64,000 nucleotides of DNA from BJHQ01 sp964654285 (lineage in GTDB: Bacteria; Planctomycetota; UBA11346). The DNA lies in the NCBI GenBank assembly GCA_964654285.1, contig CAZZJC010000015.1:1-64000 (forward strand), given 5' to 3'. This document shows positions 45,448 to 53,587 of this stretch, in pieces (the stretch's first letter is position 1; each line of letters opens with the position of its first letter). A model generated the notes under the pieces. That model did no database searches. It was not told where the DNA came from and saw nothing but the letters and a program-made list of their open reading frames with translations. The position numbers were made by a program, and so were the translations under genes.

Positions 45448-48278
45448 ACATCGAACTGGACCAGGCCCGCGCATTCCTGGTCGCCCTGACGGGCGAGCCG
45501 GATTGCGCCGTATGCTGGCAGACCTTCGATGACGACAAGAAGCGGAAGAGTGGCGCTCTGGTCAAGACCTGGACCGCGACCCTGGATCAGGCCATGGCAG
45601 AATTGCAGCGATTGAATGCGGCTGGCGCAGGCATATTCATCGCGGTCAATCATATCGAGGGCCATCGCCAAGCCGAGAACGTGAAGTCGCTGCGTGCCCT
45701 GTTCATCGATGCGGATGGCACGGCTGCGCCTGATCATTTCGGCCGCGAACCGTGCTTCGGATGTTGGCGTGATGCGACGCACTGGCACGCCTATTGGACC
45801 CTGGTCCCAGGTGAGTCCTTGGACCAGTTCACGAAAGCCCAGGTCCACCTTGCGGCGTATTATCGCACCGATGAGAAGATTGGCGATCTTCCGCGCGTCA
45901 TGCGGGTTCCTGGGTTCATACATAACAAGTCGTCACCGGTGCCGGTGCATTTCCGTCCCAAGTCAAGGAATCCAGCGACCATCGCGGAGATCATCGCGGC
46001 GCATCCGGTGGATTGGGACCAGGTGCCGGACGTTTACCGTCGGAAAGCGGAGTCAGTCGGGCTCATTCCCAAGAAGGCACACGTCGAGAATCCCAAACCA
46101 GCGTCCACGACCTCACCGCAGGCGAAGTCGCGCGATCTGCTCCAGCGTTTCGATGATGCCTTCCGCAGGTATTGCGCACCCAAGGAGACCACGGTCGGCA
46201 AGCAGGACACCACGGCCTTCACCATCGCCTGCCATGGATATGCGCGGTTGCGCGAGGGCAAGTTGTCGAGCGAAGTCGTGATTCGCGAAGTGGTCACGGA
46301 CTATATCAACCGTTGCGGCACCTGGACCGACATCGCGCGCGAGGTGGATCGCCTGATGCGCAGTGCGGCATCGAAGGATCGTGGCAGCAATACGCATGAG
46401 CTGAAGATCGGTCGCGGCGGCCGTCCGGCGGCGGATCGTGCGCCGGCCGGGCCGCCATCAGCGAGCGAGGACGCCTTCGCTGATGAACCCGTCGTCATCG
46501 AGGACGAGGGGACGGAACTGGTGCCATCGTCTGCCGGGTCTGGCGGCGGTAGTGGCGGCAAGCCGCCGGCATCCGACCAGTCGGCAGCGTCCGGCGATGA
46601 GCCGGAGAAGTTCGGGGGCATTTCCCTCGATGCGTTGGCACCTGCCTGGCATCTCGGCTTCCATGGGGTCTCACCATGGAAGCGCAACACGGAAGGCAGC
46701 CTGGTGGTGAACTATGTCGGGCGCATCACCGATCTGCCGATCTGGCCCGAGCAGCAGGGACTGGACGCCGCGACCGGCGCGAGCTGGTGGAAGATCGGCT
46801 GGCTGGACAATCGCGGCAAGCCTCGGCATCAGTGGCTGGCGGATGAGGCGATGCGCGATGGGCCGGAACTGATCAAGCTGCCAGATGGCCCGGTGACCTC
46901 GGCCAAGTTCCGCAAGGTTGCCGACTACCTGACCTGTGCCCGGCGGGCGGTGACCAAGCCGACCATAGAAGTCCTGTCGCGCGTCGGTTGGGTCGGTATC
47001 AACGGCGGCCGGCGTTGGGTCTGGCCGAGCGATGATGCGAACGTGCAGTACATCGGGCCGCCCTTGGCCACGCACGGCGACGTGGAGGGGTGGCGGAAGG
47101 GTGTCGACGCCCTGATCGCGGCCGGGGTGGATGGGTACACGGCCCTGACGGCGGTGTGCTTCAGCGTCGCCTCGCCGTTCGTGCGGCTGGCATCGTCGCG
47201 AGCCCCCATCTATGGCCTGGTCTGCCGTTCGTCGTCGGGCAAGGGATCGGCGCTGGACTACGCCATCAGCGTGTGGGCGATGCCGAATGAACTGCGGGTG
47301 CCGGCATCGAGCACCGTGAAGGGGCTCCAGGATCGAGCGGCCGGCGTGCCGGATCTGCCGATCTTCCTGGATGAACTCCAGCAGTTGGTCGAGGCGGCAC
47401 CGCTTCAGGCCGGGTCGGCGCTATACTACCTGGCCAACGGGCAGCGGCGCGTGACCAGCTCGCAGAAGCAGATTGCGGTAGGCGGTGAGGCGCGGCATGG
47501 GGTAGCGTTCTACGCGGCCGAGGCGGCGGTGCTGCCGGGCCAGAATACCGGCGTGCACTACCGCTGCATCGAGAGTGACCTGCAGCCTTGCCCAAGCGCT
47601 GAGGTCGCGCGCATCCTGCAACACGCGTCCGAGCACTACGGTGTGCTGGCCCCACAGATCGCGGAGCAGATCCGGAGTCGGCCGCCGAGCGACTGGCAGG
47701 ACCTGATCCGTGGCCGTGCCAACCGGATCCAGGCCGACTTCCCGGGCCTCAAGGGTGGCGATGCCGTCGCGATCGCGCTGTGGCGCACCGGAGCGGAGAT
47801 CCTTGGCCGTCTGCTGGACGCCGATTGGGACTACCAGGCGCATCAGCAGTGGCTGGTCGATCGCATTCTGGGGCAGCGGTCGCAGACCGAGGCGCGCGAC
47901 ATCCAGGCGCTTGAGGCGATCCTGACCGTCGTGCTGAAGCAGCATTGGACCGAGACCGATACCGCCGGGAAGATCGAATACAAACCCGAGATATGCCTAC
48001 AGGGAAGCCCGCTGGCGTGGTCGATCTGGTCGAGCGCCGAGACCGGGGGCGCGTGCGAGCAGGTCGCGGTGGACATCGATCCGAACCATGCGGCCCTGGC
48101 TGAGTTGTTCCGACAGCACGGCGGCGAGGCCGTGCTCCTGCGTCTGTGGCGCGATCGCGGATGGATCCAGGCGCAGGGGAATCACCTCAAGGTGAAACGG
48201 TTCGGCAAGGGACGAGTGATCCGGTTCACCAAGGCTGCGCTCGACCACGTTCAGGGAGAAACCTGTGATATTGCCTAG
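45432..48278 (+). CDS. replication protein: RepB-like primase fused to DUF927 helicase
   Basis: 948 residues. The N-terminal third is an archaeo-eukaryotic-type primase: FIDAD (91-95), HWHAYW (117-122) and DLPRVMRVPGFIHNK (152-166) are the expected catalytic and nucleotide-binding positions. A disordered linker with low complexity (about 330-395) follows. The C-terminal DUF927 domain carries a P-loop variant CRSSSGKGSAL (about 598-608) and Walker B LPIFLDELQQL. It should prime and unwind at the adjacent origin, making the element independent of host DnaG/DnaB. It overlaps the helicase gene by 16 nt. Confidence 0.88.
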   Translation: MSDGVNIELDQARAFLVALTGEPDCAVCWQTFDDDKKRKSGALVKTWTATLDQAMAELQRLNAAGAGIFIAVNHIEGHRQAENVKSLRALFIDADGTAAPDHFGREPCFGCWRDATHWHAYWTLVPGESLDQFTKAQVHLAAYYRTDEKIGDLPRVMRVPGFIHNKSSPVPVHFRPKSRNPATIAEIIAAHPVDWDQVPDVYRRKAESVGLIPKKAHVENPKPASTTSPQAKSRDLLQRFDDAFRRYCAPKETTVGKQDTTAFTIACHGYARLREGKLSSEVVIREVVTDYINRCGTWTDIAREVDRLMRSAASKDRGSNTHELKIGRGGRPAADRAPAGPPSASEDAFADEPVVIEDEGTELVPSSAGSGGGSGGKPPASDQSAASGDEPEKFGGISLDALAPAWHLGFHGVSPWKRNTEGSLVVNYVGRITDLPIWPEQQGLDAATGASWWKIGWLDNRGKPRHQWLADEAMRDGPELIKLPDGPVTSAKFRKVADYLTCARRAVTKPTIEVLSRVGWVGINGGRRWVWPSDDANVQYIGPPLATHGDVEGWRKGVDALIAAGVDGYTALTAVCFSVASPFVRLASSRAPIYGLVCRSSSGKGSALDYAISVWAMPNELRVPASSTVKGLQDRAAGVPDLPIFLDELQQLVEAAPLQAGSALYYLANGQRRVTSSQKQIAVGGEARHGVAFYAAEAAVLPGQNTGVHYRCIESDLQPCPSAEVARILQHASEHYGVLAPQIAEQIRSRPPSDWQDLIRGRANRIQADFPGLKGGDAVAIALWRTGAEILGRLLDADWDYQAHQQWLVDRILGQRSQTEARDIQALEAILTVVLKQHWTETDTAGKIEYKPEICLQGSPLAWSIWSSAETGGACEQVAVDIDPNHAALAELFRQHGGEAVLLRLWRDRGWIQAQGNHLKVKRFGKGRVIRFTKAALDHVQGETCDIA

Positions 48279-48279
48279 C

Positions 48280-48521
48280 ATTCCCACCCATTCCCACCGC
48301 ATTCCCACCTCTATTCCCACCATCACGCAAGGAAAATCCCTGGCATTCCCACCCATTCCCACTTTTCGGGGGGGATGCTCTCATCATGAGAGCCCTCGCT
48401 TTAGGAGCATGAAAAAAAGTGGGAATGGTGGGAATAGTGGGAATAAGAATACAATATATTGTAATTTTACTGGAATTACGCATTCCCACTTGCATTCCCA
48501 CCCCCGCTTTGAGGTGGGAAT
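48280..48521. other. iteron array, probable replication origin
   Basis: Twelve copies of ATTCCCACC/T: forward at 48280, 48290, 48301, 48313, 48345, 48355, 48482 and 48494; inverted (GGTGGGAAT type) at 48419, 48427, 48436 and 48513. Copies are often 9-12 bp apart. Between the blocks lies an AT-rich core (48441-48480, containing ACAATATATTGTAATTTTA) that would unwind easily. The array starts 2 bp after the primase-helicase stop codon. This is the architecture of an iteron origin. Confidence 0.85.
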
Positions 48522-48560
48522 GGGCAACCTCGGGCTACCTCGGGCAACCTCGGGCTACCT
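48522..48560. repeat. 10-bp tandem repeat after the iterons
   Basis: Four units of GGGC(A/T)ACCTC, alternating A and T at the fifth position. It directly follows the last iteron and is followed by a pyrimidine tract. It could be a second protein-binding array. Confidence 0.7.
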
Positions 48561-48561
48561 T

Positions 48562-48958
48562 CTTCCCCTCTCCCCCCGCCCCCTAGCGCAAGCGAATGCG
48601 GGCGATTCTAGGGCTTGTCGGGACGCGAAGGATGAGGATGTCGGCCCAGCAGCGAAGGTCGCTGGAGTGGGCGACGCTCGCCTGCGCTGGGCCTCCGCAG
48701 GTACGACTGAGGCTGCCGCCTCAGTGCGGCCAGAGGGCATGCTGTGCATGACCGGCCTGATGCACCAATCCCAGCGTCCGCAGGGTGCCGGAATCCCCAC
48801 CACCCGAGCCCACCCGGTGGCCTCGCGGGTCCTCCCCGCGCCATCGTCTGATCGAGGTGCTCCATCGGCGAGGATTTTTGTGTGCGTTGTGGGGAAATGG
48901 GTTGGGCATCGGACGGGCGCGGTCTCGGCGTGTCGTGGAATTGGACAGGGGGTGACCC
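48562..48958 (+). other. 397-bp region without a confident gene
   Basis: Between the origin repeats and the methyltransferase. A pyrimidine tract (TTCTTCCCCTCTCCCCCC) opens it. Two small plus-strand frames joined by an ATGA overlap are possible: 48632-48751 (39 codons, GAAGG upstream) and 48748-48966 (72 codons, running into the next start). Neither resembles a known protein. The early/late boundary promoter may lie here. Confidence 0.35.
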
Positions 48959-50311
48959 GTGGTTGATCATCGTCTCGTCCCCGACTTCCCGCTCGCCGGG
49001 CTGCGCCTCGACGGGCCGCATCCGCGCACGATCACGGCGGCCGGGCGGAAGGCCCTCGCCGCCAGCCTGGACCGGCACGGGCATGTCGGCGTGCTGGTCG
49101 TGCGGGTGATGGCCGATGGATCGCACCGCCTGGTCGCCGGGCACCAGCGGCTGGAATGGCTCCTGGGCAATGGGCACGGCACTGCGCCGGCGTTCGTGGT
49201 GACGTGCTCCGACACCGACGAACAGCACCTGGCGGTCGTGCTCAACGGCCACGCCGGGCGCTGGGACGCGGAGGCCCTCGACGCCATCCTGCGCTCGCTG
49301 CAGGCCGCCGGCGAAGACCTCGGCCAGCTCAGGCAGCAGGTCGACGCCAAGGCCCTCGACCACCTGCTCGATGAACTCCGCCGCGTCGGCGCCGATGGTC
49401 AGGTTGATCCCGACGCCTGCCCGCCGGTGCAGCCGACCACCGTCCAGCCCGGCGACGTCTGGATCCTCGGCGATCACCGCCTGGTCGTTGGTGACTCCAC
49501 CCAGGGCGCAACCTGGTACCGCCTGATGGGCGACGAGCGCCACGCATGCCTCGTCACCGACCCGCCCTACAACGTCGCGTATGAGGGCGCCGCAGGTTCG
49601 ATCGAGAATGACGACATGGACGACGCCGCGTTCCACCGTTTCCTGGTCGCCGCCCTGGGGCCGGCGCGCGGATTCGCTGGGTCAGGGGCAGCGTGCTACA
49701 TCTTCCACGCCGAATCTGCCTCGGCCGCCTTCCGCCTCGCCGCCCGCGACGCCGGCTGGTCGATTCGGCAGACCCTCATCTGGATCAAGGACCACGCCGT
49801 GCTGTCGCGCCAGGATTACCACTGGCGGCACGAACCGATCCTCTACGGCTGGGCCGATGGCGCTCCGCACCGTTGGTGCGCCGATCGCCGCCAGGACACC
49901 GTCTGGTCCTGGCCCGGCGTCGACATCACGCCTGCGCCGGATGGCACCGGCCACGACCTGACCATCACCACCGGCGACCAGGTCTGCGTCCTGCGCGTGC
50001 CGTCCTACCGCGTCGTGCTCGGCGACTCGGCGCAGACCACCGCCTGGAACCACCCGCGCCCCAGCCGCAATCCCGATCACCCGACCATGAAGCCGGTCGC
50101 GCTGATCGAGCGCATCCTCGCGAACTCGACCGAGCCCGGCGACCTGGTCGCGGATCCGTTCTCGGGCAGCGGCTCGACCCTGCTCGCCTGCGAACGCCTC
50201 GGCCGCCGGGCCCGCTGCATCGAACTCGATCCCAAGTTCGCCGACGTGATCATCCGCCGCTGGCAGGACTTCACCGGCCGCACCGCCCAGCGCGAGGCCT
50301 CTCATGCCTGA
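48959..50311 (+). CDS. ParB-domain DNA methyltransferase (N4-cytosine/N6-adenine type)
   Basis: 450 residues. The N-terminus is a ParB-like domain (GRKALAASLDRHG, HRLVAGHQRLEWLLGNG, LNGHAGRWD). The catalytic part has motif IV DPPY (about 201) before motif I DPFSGSGSTL (about 399), the order of beta-class amino-methyltransferases, plus HPTMKPVALIERIL. This two-domain form is common in phages, where it may protect DNA from host restriction or mark it for packaging. GTG start with a purine-rich ribosome site. Confidence 0.92.
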   Translation: MVDHRLVPDFPLAGLRLDGPHPRTITAAGRKALAASLDRHGHVGVLVVRVMADGSHRLVAGHQRLEWLLGNGHGTAPAFVVTCSDTDEQHLAVVLNGHAGRWDAEALDAILRSLQAAGEDLGQLRQQVDAKALDHLLDELRRVGADGQVDPDACPPVQPTTVQPGDVWILGDHRLVVGDSTQGATWYRLMGDERHACLVTDPPYNVAYEGAAGSIENDDMDDAAFHRFLVAALGPARGFAGSGAACYIFHAESASAAFRLAARDAGWSIRQTLIWIKDHAVLSRQDYHWRHEPILYGWADGAPHRWCADRRQDTVWSWPGVDITPAPDGTGHDLTITTGDQVCVLRVPSYRVVLGDSAQTTAWNHPRPSRNPDHPTMKPVALIERILANSTEPGDLVADPFSGSGSTLLACERLGRRARCIELDPKFADVIIRRWQDFTGRTAQREASHA

Positions 50312-51143
50312 GACTTCCGCAGCAGACGCAGCTCCGCCCGTGCAGGAGCGCCTCGCCGCGATCGACAACGCGGTCTTGATCAACGTCCTCACGAAGGCGA
50401 AGGAGGGCAAGTCAGTGACCGCCACCGACTGGCGCGAAGCGCGCCGCATCGCCCATGAACTCGGCCTCGGCGGCAGCCCCACCCCGCCGCATCCGGTGAA
50501 GGCCCTGGCCGCCGCGCCTGTCGCCACACTCAGTCGCCAGCCTGCCGCTCAGTTCCCCTGGGATTCGATCTCCGATCTCGCCGAGGCCCTTGGCGTCCAC
50601 CGCAACAGCGTCACCAATTGGGCGAAGGAAGGCGCTCCCGCCGGCCCGCCGTACTGCGAGTTGCAGTGGCGCACCTGGGCAGCCGCGAATGGAAAGAAGG
50701 TTCCCAAGCCTCCCGAGCAACGCCTGCTCGATCTGCTCGCGCGCGCCGGTCTGCCCGAGTACCGCCGGATGGCCGAGCAGCAGCAGCGCCCCGCCGCCGG
50801 CGACCAGCCTGCTGGATCCACTGGTGCCGACTCCGCCGTCCAGGGCGTCATCGACTGGGACAACGCGAAAAAGAAGGCCGATGCCGAACTCAAGCAGATG
50901 GAGCTGGCCAGGCTCAAGAAGCTGCTCGTCCCGGTCGAGGACGTGCACCGCCTGGTCGAGGCCCTGGGCATTCTCGGGGCAGAGATCTTCGACGACCACA
51001 ACGCCATGCTCGATGGGCTCGCGCTCGGGGCCGATGATCTCACCCGGGTACGGGTGCACCTGACCGACCGGCTGCATGCCCGCCGATCCGCACTGGTGAC
51101 CGGCCTGGCCGACCGCCTGCGCCAGATGCTGGAGCGCCAGTGA
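50304..51143 (+). CDS. terminase small subunit-like protein
   Basis: 279 residues. A helix-turn-helix (WDSISDLAEALGVHRNSVTNWAKEGAP) resembles Nu1-type small terminase subunits; a helical oligomerisation region (KKKADAELKQMELARLKKLL) follows. It overlaps the methyltransferase by 8 nt and the large terminase by 4 nt. It would recognise phage DNA for packaging. Assignment is by HTH plus position. Confidence 0.75.
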   Translation: MPETSAADAAPPVQERLAAIDNAVLINVLTKAKEGKSVTATDWREARRIAHELGLGGSPTPPHPVKALAAAPVATLSRQPAAQFPWDSISDLAEALGVHRNSVTNWAKEGAPAGPPYCELQWRTWAAANGKKVPKPPEQRLLDLLARAGLPEYRRMAEQQQRPAAGDQPAGSTGADSAVQGVIDWDNAKKKADAELKQMELARLKKLLVPVEDVHRLVEALGILGAEIFDDHNAMLDGLALGADDLTRVRVHLTDRLHARRSALVTGLADRLRQMLERQ

Positions 51144-53062
51144 TCCAGCCCGACGTGCTCACCAAGATCGTCGCGACCCTCACCCGCCACTGGTCGCCGC
51201 CTGCCCGTCCGCAGTCCCTGCTGGAATTCGCGGGAACGCTGCGCCTGACCGAAGGTCCGGAGGAGCGCGATCCCTACCGTCCCGCCGGCCATCCCGCCCA
51301 ACACTACCTGCTCGACGCCCTCGGCCGCATCCTCAACGGTGATCTGCCATTTCAGCGCGTCATCGTCGTGAAGCCGACGCAAGACGGCGGTACCTGGACG
51401 ACGGTGACCATGCCCTGCCTGTACGTCACAACGCAGCTCCATCAGCCCTATATCGCCGGCTTCCCTGATCTGCGTCTCGCCAGCTACGTCTGGCGGCAGA
51501 AGGTCCGCAAGGCGATCGACCTCGCCAAGCGCCTGGACTGGCTACCCTCCGAAGGTCCAGGCTCGGACGGATCCAGCACGCCGACTGAAATTGCGCTGGC
51601 GGGCACGCCCTGCTACTGGATCGGTGCTGGAACATCCAATGAAGCCGGCCAGGCCGGCATCACCGCCCGCGTGCTGACCCGCGACGAACTCGACTCGATG
51701 GACACCTACGTGGCCGAGCTGATGCGCGCCCGCCTCGACTCGTTCGGTGTGCGCGGCGTGACGATCGACACCTCGACCATCAAGCACGACGAGCACAGCC
51801 CGGTTCTTGCCGCCCTGTCGAAGTCCACCAACGGCCGGCTTCACTTCGCCTGCATCCACTGCGGCGCGTTCCAGCGTTGGGATTGGGAACAGGTCGAGTT
51901 CGACCATGCCAACCCCGTCGCAGCCGCTGCATCCGCCCGCATCCGTTGCGCCCACTGTAAAGCCGCCCTCACCGATGCCGAACGCAAGGCCACCCTCGCC
52001 CTGGATCGGTCCCGCCTGGTCGCCGCCGGCCAAGCCTGCGCCGTCGACGGAACCGTGACCGGCGAGCCGGTCGCATCCATGACCTGGGGCATCCTGTGGA
52101 CCGCGCTCGACAGCCCGCGCATCACCCTCGCGCGCCTCGCCGCCCAGTGGGTCGAGGCCGAATCTGCCCGCCGCGACGGCGACCACAGCCTGATGCGCCG
52201 GTTCAGTCGCGACCGTCTGTGTCGCCCGTACCTGGCCGACCGCGTCGACGGGGCCGCCCTCGATGTCACGGCCCTGGCGCTGCGCTCCGCGTCTGCGACC
52301 TACAATCGCGCCACGGTCCCTGTCGGTGTGCGCTGGATCACCGCGACCGTCGACGTGCAAAAGCGCGAGCTGTGGTGGCAGGCGATCGCGCATGGCGACG
52401 GCGGCAGGTGGTGGATTCTCGACTGGGGCCGCGACGTGGTGGTTGAAGACTTCCGAGGCGAGCCAACTCCAGACCACGTCGCAGCAGCTCTGGATCGTGT
52501 CGCCGCCCGCGTCGCTGCCGGCTGGCCCAGCGTCGAGACCGGCGAGATCCTCCGCCCGCTCCTGCGTGGCGTCGATGTCGGATACCAGCCGGATGCCGTG
52601 CGTGACTGGCTCGCGCTGCAACAGGGAGCCTGGCTCGCCGTGCGCGGATCCGGCGACGGTGTCCTGTCCGACCGGCCCAAGGGCAAGAGCAGCTACCGCC
52701 TGGAAGGCTGGCTCGACATCCGCACCAACCCCGACGGCAGCCGCGTCCACTATGCCGAGGCCGACCTCATCAAGCACACCCTGGTCGCCGCCCTCGCCCG
52801 TACCCAAGGCCAACCCGGTGCCGGCCACCTTCCCGCCGGCCAGGCCGCCGATGATTGGCTGATCAAGCAGCTCTGCGCCGAGCATTTCAAGGAAGGGAAA
52901 TGGGTGAAACGCAGGAAGGACAACCACCTGCTCGACCTCACCGTCTACAACCTCGCGCTCGGCAGGCTCGCGGCCGAAACCGGAGCCGGCCAGCCGGCCG
53001 CCAGCGTCGACGACCTGGCCGAGGCCCTCAGCGGTTTCGCCCGCAGCCGCAGGGGATGGTGA
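51140..53062 (+). CDS. terminase large subunit, GpA family
   Basis: 640 residues of the phage-lambda GpA type. The ATPase P-loop appears as KPTQDGGT (78-85); a zinc-binding segment CIHCGAFQRWDWEQ and CAHCKAAL follows; ITATVDVQKRELWW begins the nuclease domain, with GVDVGYQPDAV and WVKRRKDNHLLDLTVYNLA near the end. It packages DNA into proheads and cuts it, probably at cos-like sites as in relatives. Confidence 0.92.
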   Translation: MIQPDVLTKIVATLTRHWSPPARPQSLLEFAGTLRLTEGPEERDPYRPAGHPAQHYLLDALGRILNGDLPFQRVIVVKPTQDGGTWTTVTMPCLYVTTQLHQPYIAGFPDLRLASYVWRQKVRKAIDLAKRLDWLPSEGPGSDGSSTPTEIALAGTPCYWIGAGTSNEAGQAGITARVLTRDELDSMDTYVAELMRARLDSFGVRGVTIDTSTIKHDEHSPVLAALSKSTNGRLHFACIHCGAFQRWDWEQVEFDHANPVAAAASARIRCAHCKAALTDAERKATLALDRSRLVAAGQACAVDGTVTGEPVASMTWGILWTALDSPRITLARLAAQWVEAESARRDGDHSLMRRFSRDRLCRPYLADRVDGAALDVTALALRSASATYNRATVPVGVRWITATVDVQKRELWWQAIAHGDGGRWWILDWGRDVVVEDFRGEPTPDHVAAALDRVAARVAAGWPSVETGEILRPLLRGVDVGYQPDAVRDWLALQQGAWLAVRGSGDGVLSDRPKGKSSYRLEGWLDIRTNPDGSRVHYAEADLIKHTLVAALARTQGQPGAGHLPAGQAADDWLIKQLCAEHFKEGKWVKRRKDNHLLDLTVYNLALGRLAAETGAGQPAASVDDLAEALSGFARSRRGW

Positions 53063-53065
53063 CCC

Positions 53066-53272
53066 ATGGCCGACCACATCCGCTACCTCTACCCGGCCAT
53101 GTCCCAATGCCCAGCCTGCGGCGACAAGCGACACGCCGGAAAACCCAGTCGCAGCCGCAGCAAGCGCATGGAATACCGCCGCTGCAAAGGCTGCGGTTTC
53201 CGCTACCGCGTAGTTCCCATCGCTGAGGAACGTGACGACGGCGGGGCCTGGTCCAAGATCGTCCCACTCTGA
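53066..53272 (+). CDS. small zinc-ribbon protein
   Basis: 68 residues with CPACGDKR and CKGCGFRYRV, separated by a basic stretch (GKPSRSRSKRMEYRR). It is a one-zinc ribbon, perhaps a late transcription factor or packaging accessory. Its end abuts a perfect palindrome. Confidence 0.7.
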   Translation: MADHIRYLYPAMSQCPACGDKRHAGKPSRSRSKRMEYRRCKGCGFRYRVVPIAEERDDGGAWSKIVPL

Positions 53273-53274
53273 AC

Positions 53275-53293
53275 TGACGCGAATTTCGCGTCA
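53275..53293. promoter_or_regulatory. 19-bp palindrome, copy 1
   Basis: TGACGCGAATTTCGCGTCA: perfect 9-bp arms around a central T, between the zinc-ribbon and gpW-like genes. An almost identical palindrome (central A) occurs at 55139-55157. There is no T-run, so an operator or RNA hairpin is likelier than a terminator. Confidence 0.65.
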
Positions 53294-53335
53294 CCGTCCT
53301 CGCCTCCCCGACCCCGCCGCCCACGGTCCGCGCCC

Positions 53336-53584
53336 ATGGCCCGACCGACCTCCGAGATCCGCACCGACCTGGACGCGGCCTACGCCGCCCGCCGCAGCCT
53401 GCTCACCAGCGGCGCGGCCTCGACCACCCTGGGTGGCCAGTCGATCACGTCGGTGACCCTGACCGAACTGAACCAGGCCATCGCCACCCTCGAGGACGAA
53501 CTCGCGCGCGCCACCGCCGCCAGCGATCCTGCCGATCGCGGCGGCGCGGCCGGCTTCGTCTGCCACCGCCTGGTCCGGGGTTGA
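53336..53584 (+). CDS. gpW-like head-tail joining protein
   Basis: 82 residues: DLDAAYAARRSLLTSGAASTTLGGQSITSVTLTELNQAIATLEDEL fits the two-helix plus hairpin fold of gpW family proteins, which sit at the portal and connect to the tail. Lies between terminase and portal, as in lambda-like phages. Confidence 0.8.
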   Translation: MARPTSEIRTDLDAAYAARRSLLTSGAASTTLGGQSITSVTLTELNQAIATLEDELARATAASDPADRGGAAGFVCHRLVRG

Positions 53585-53587
53585 ACC

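Noticed and set aside
48280..48560. CRISPR array
   Set aside because: Units are only 9-10 bp, occur in both orientations and lack unique spacers of constant length.
48265..48966. 233-codon plus-strand frame across the iterons
   Set aside because: The first part is a translation of the repeats (His/Pro/Ile runs); only the short distal part from 48748 could be coding.
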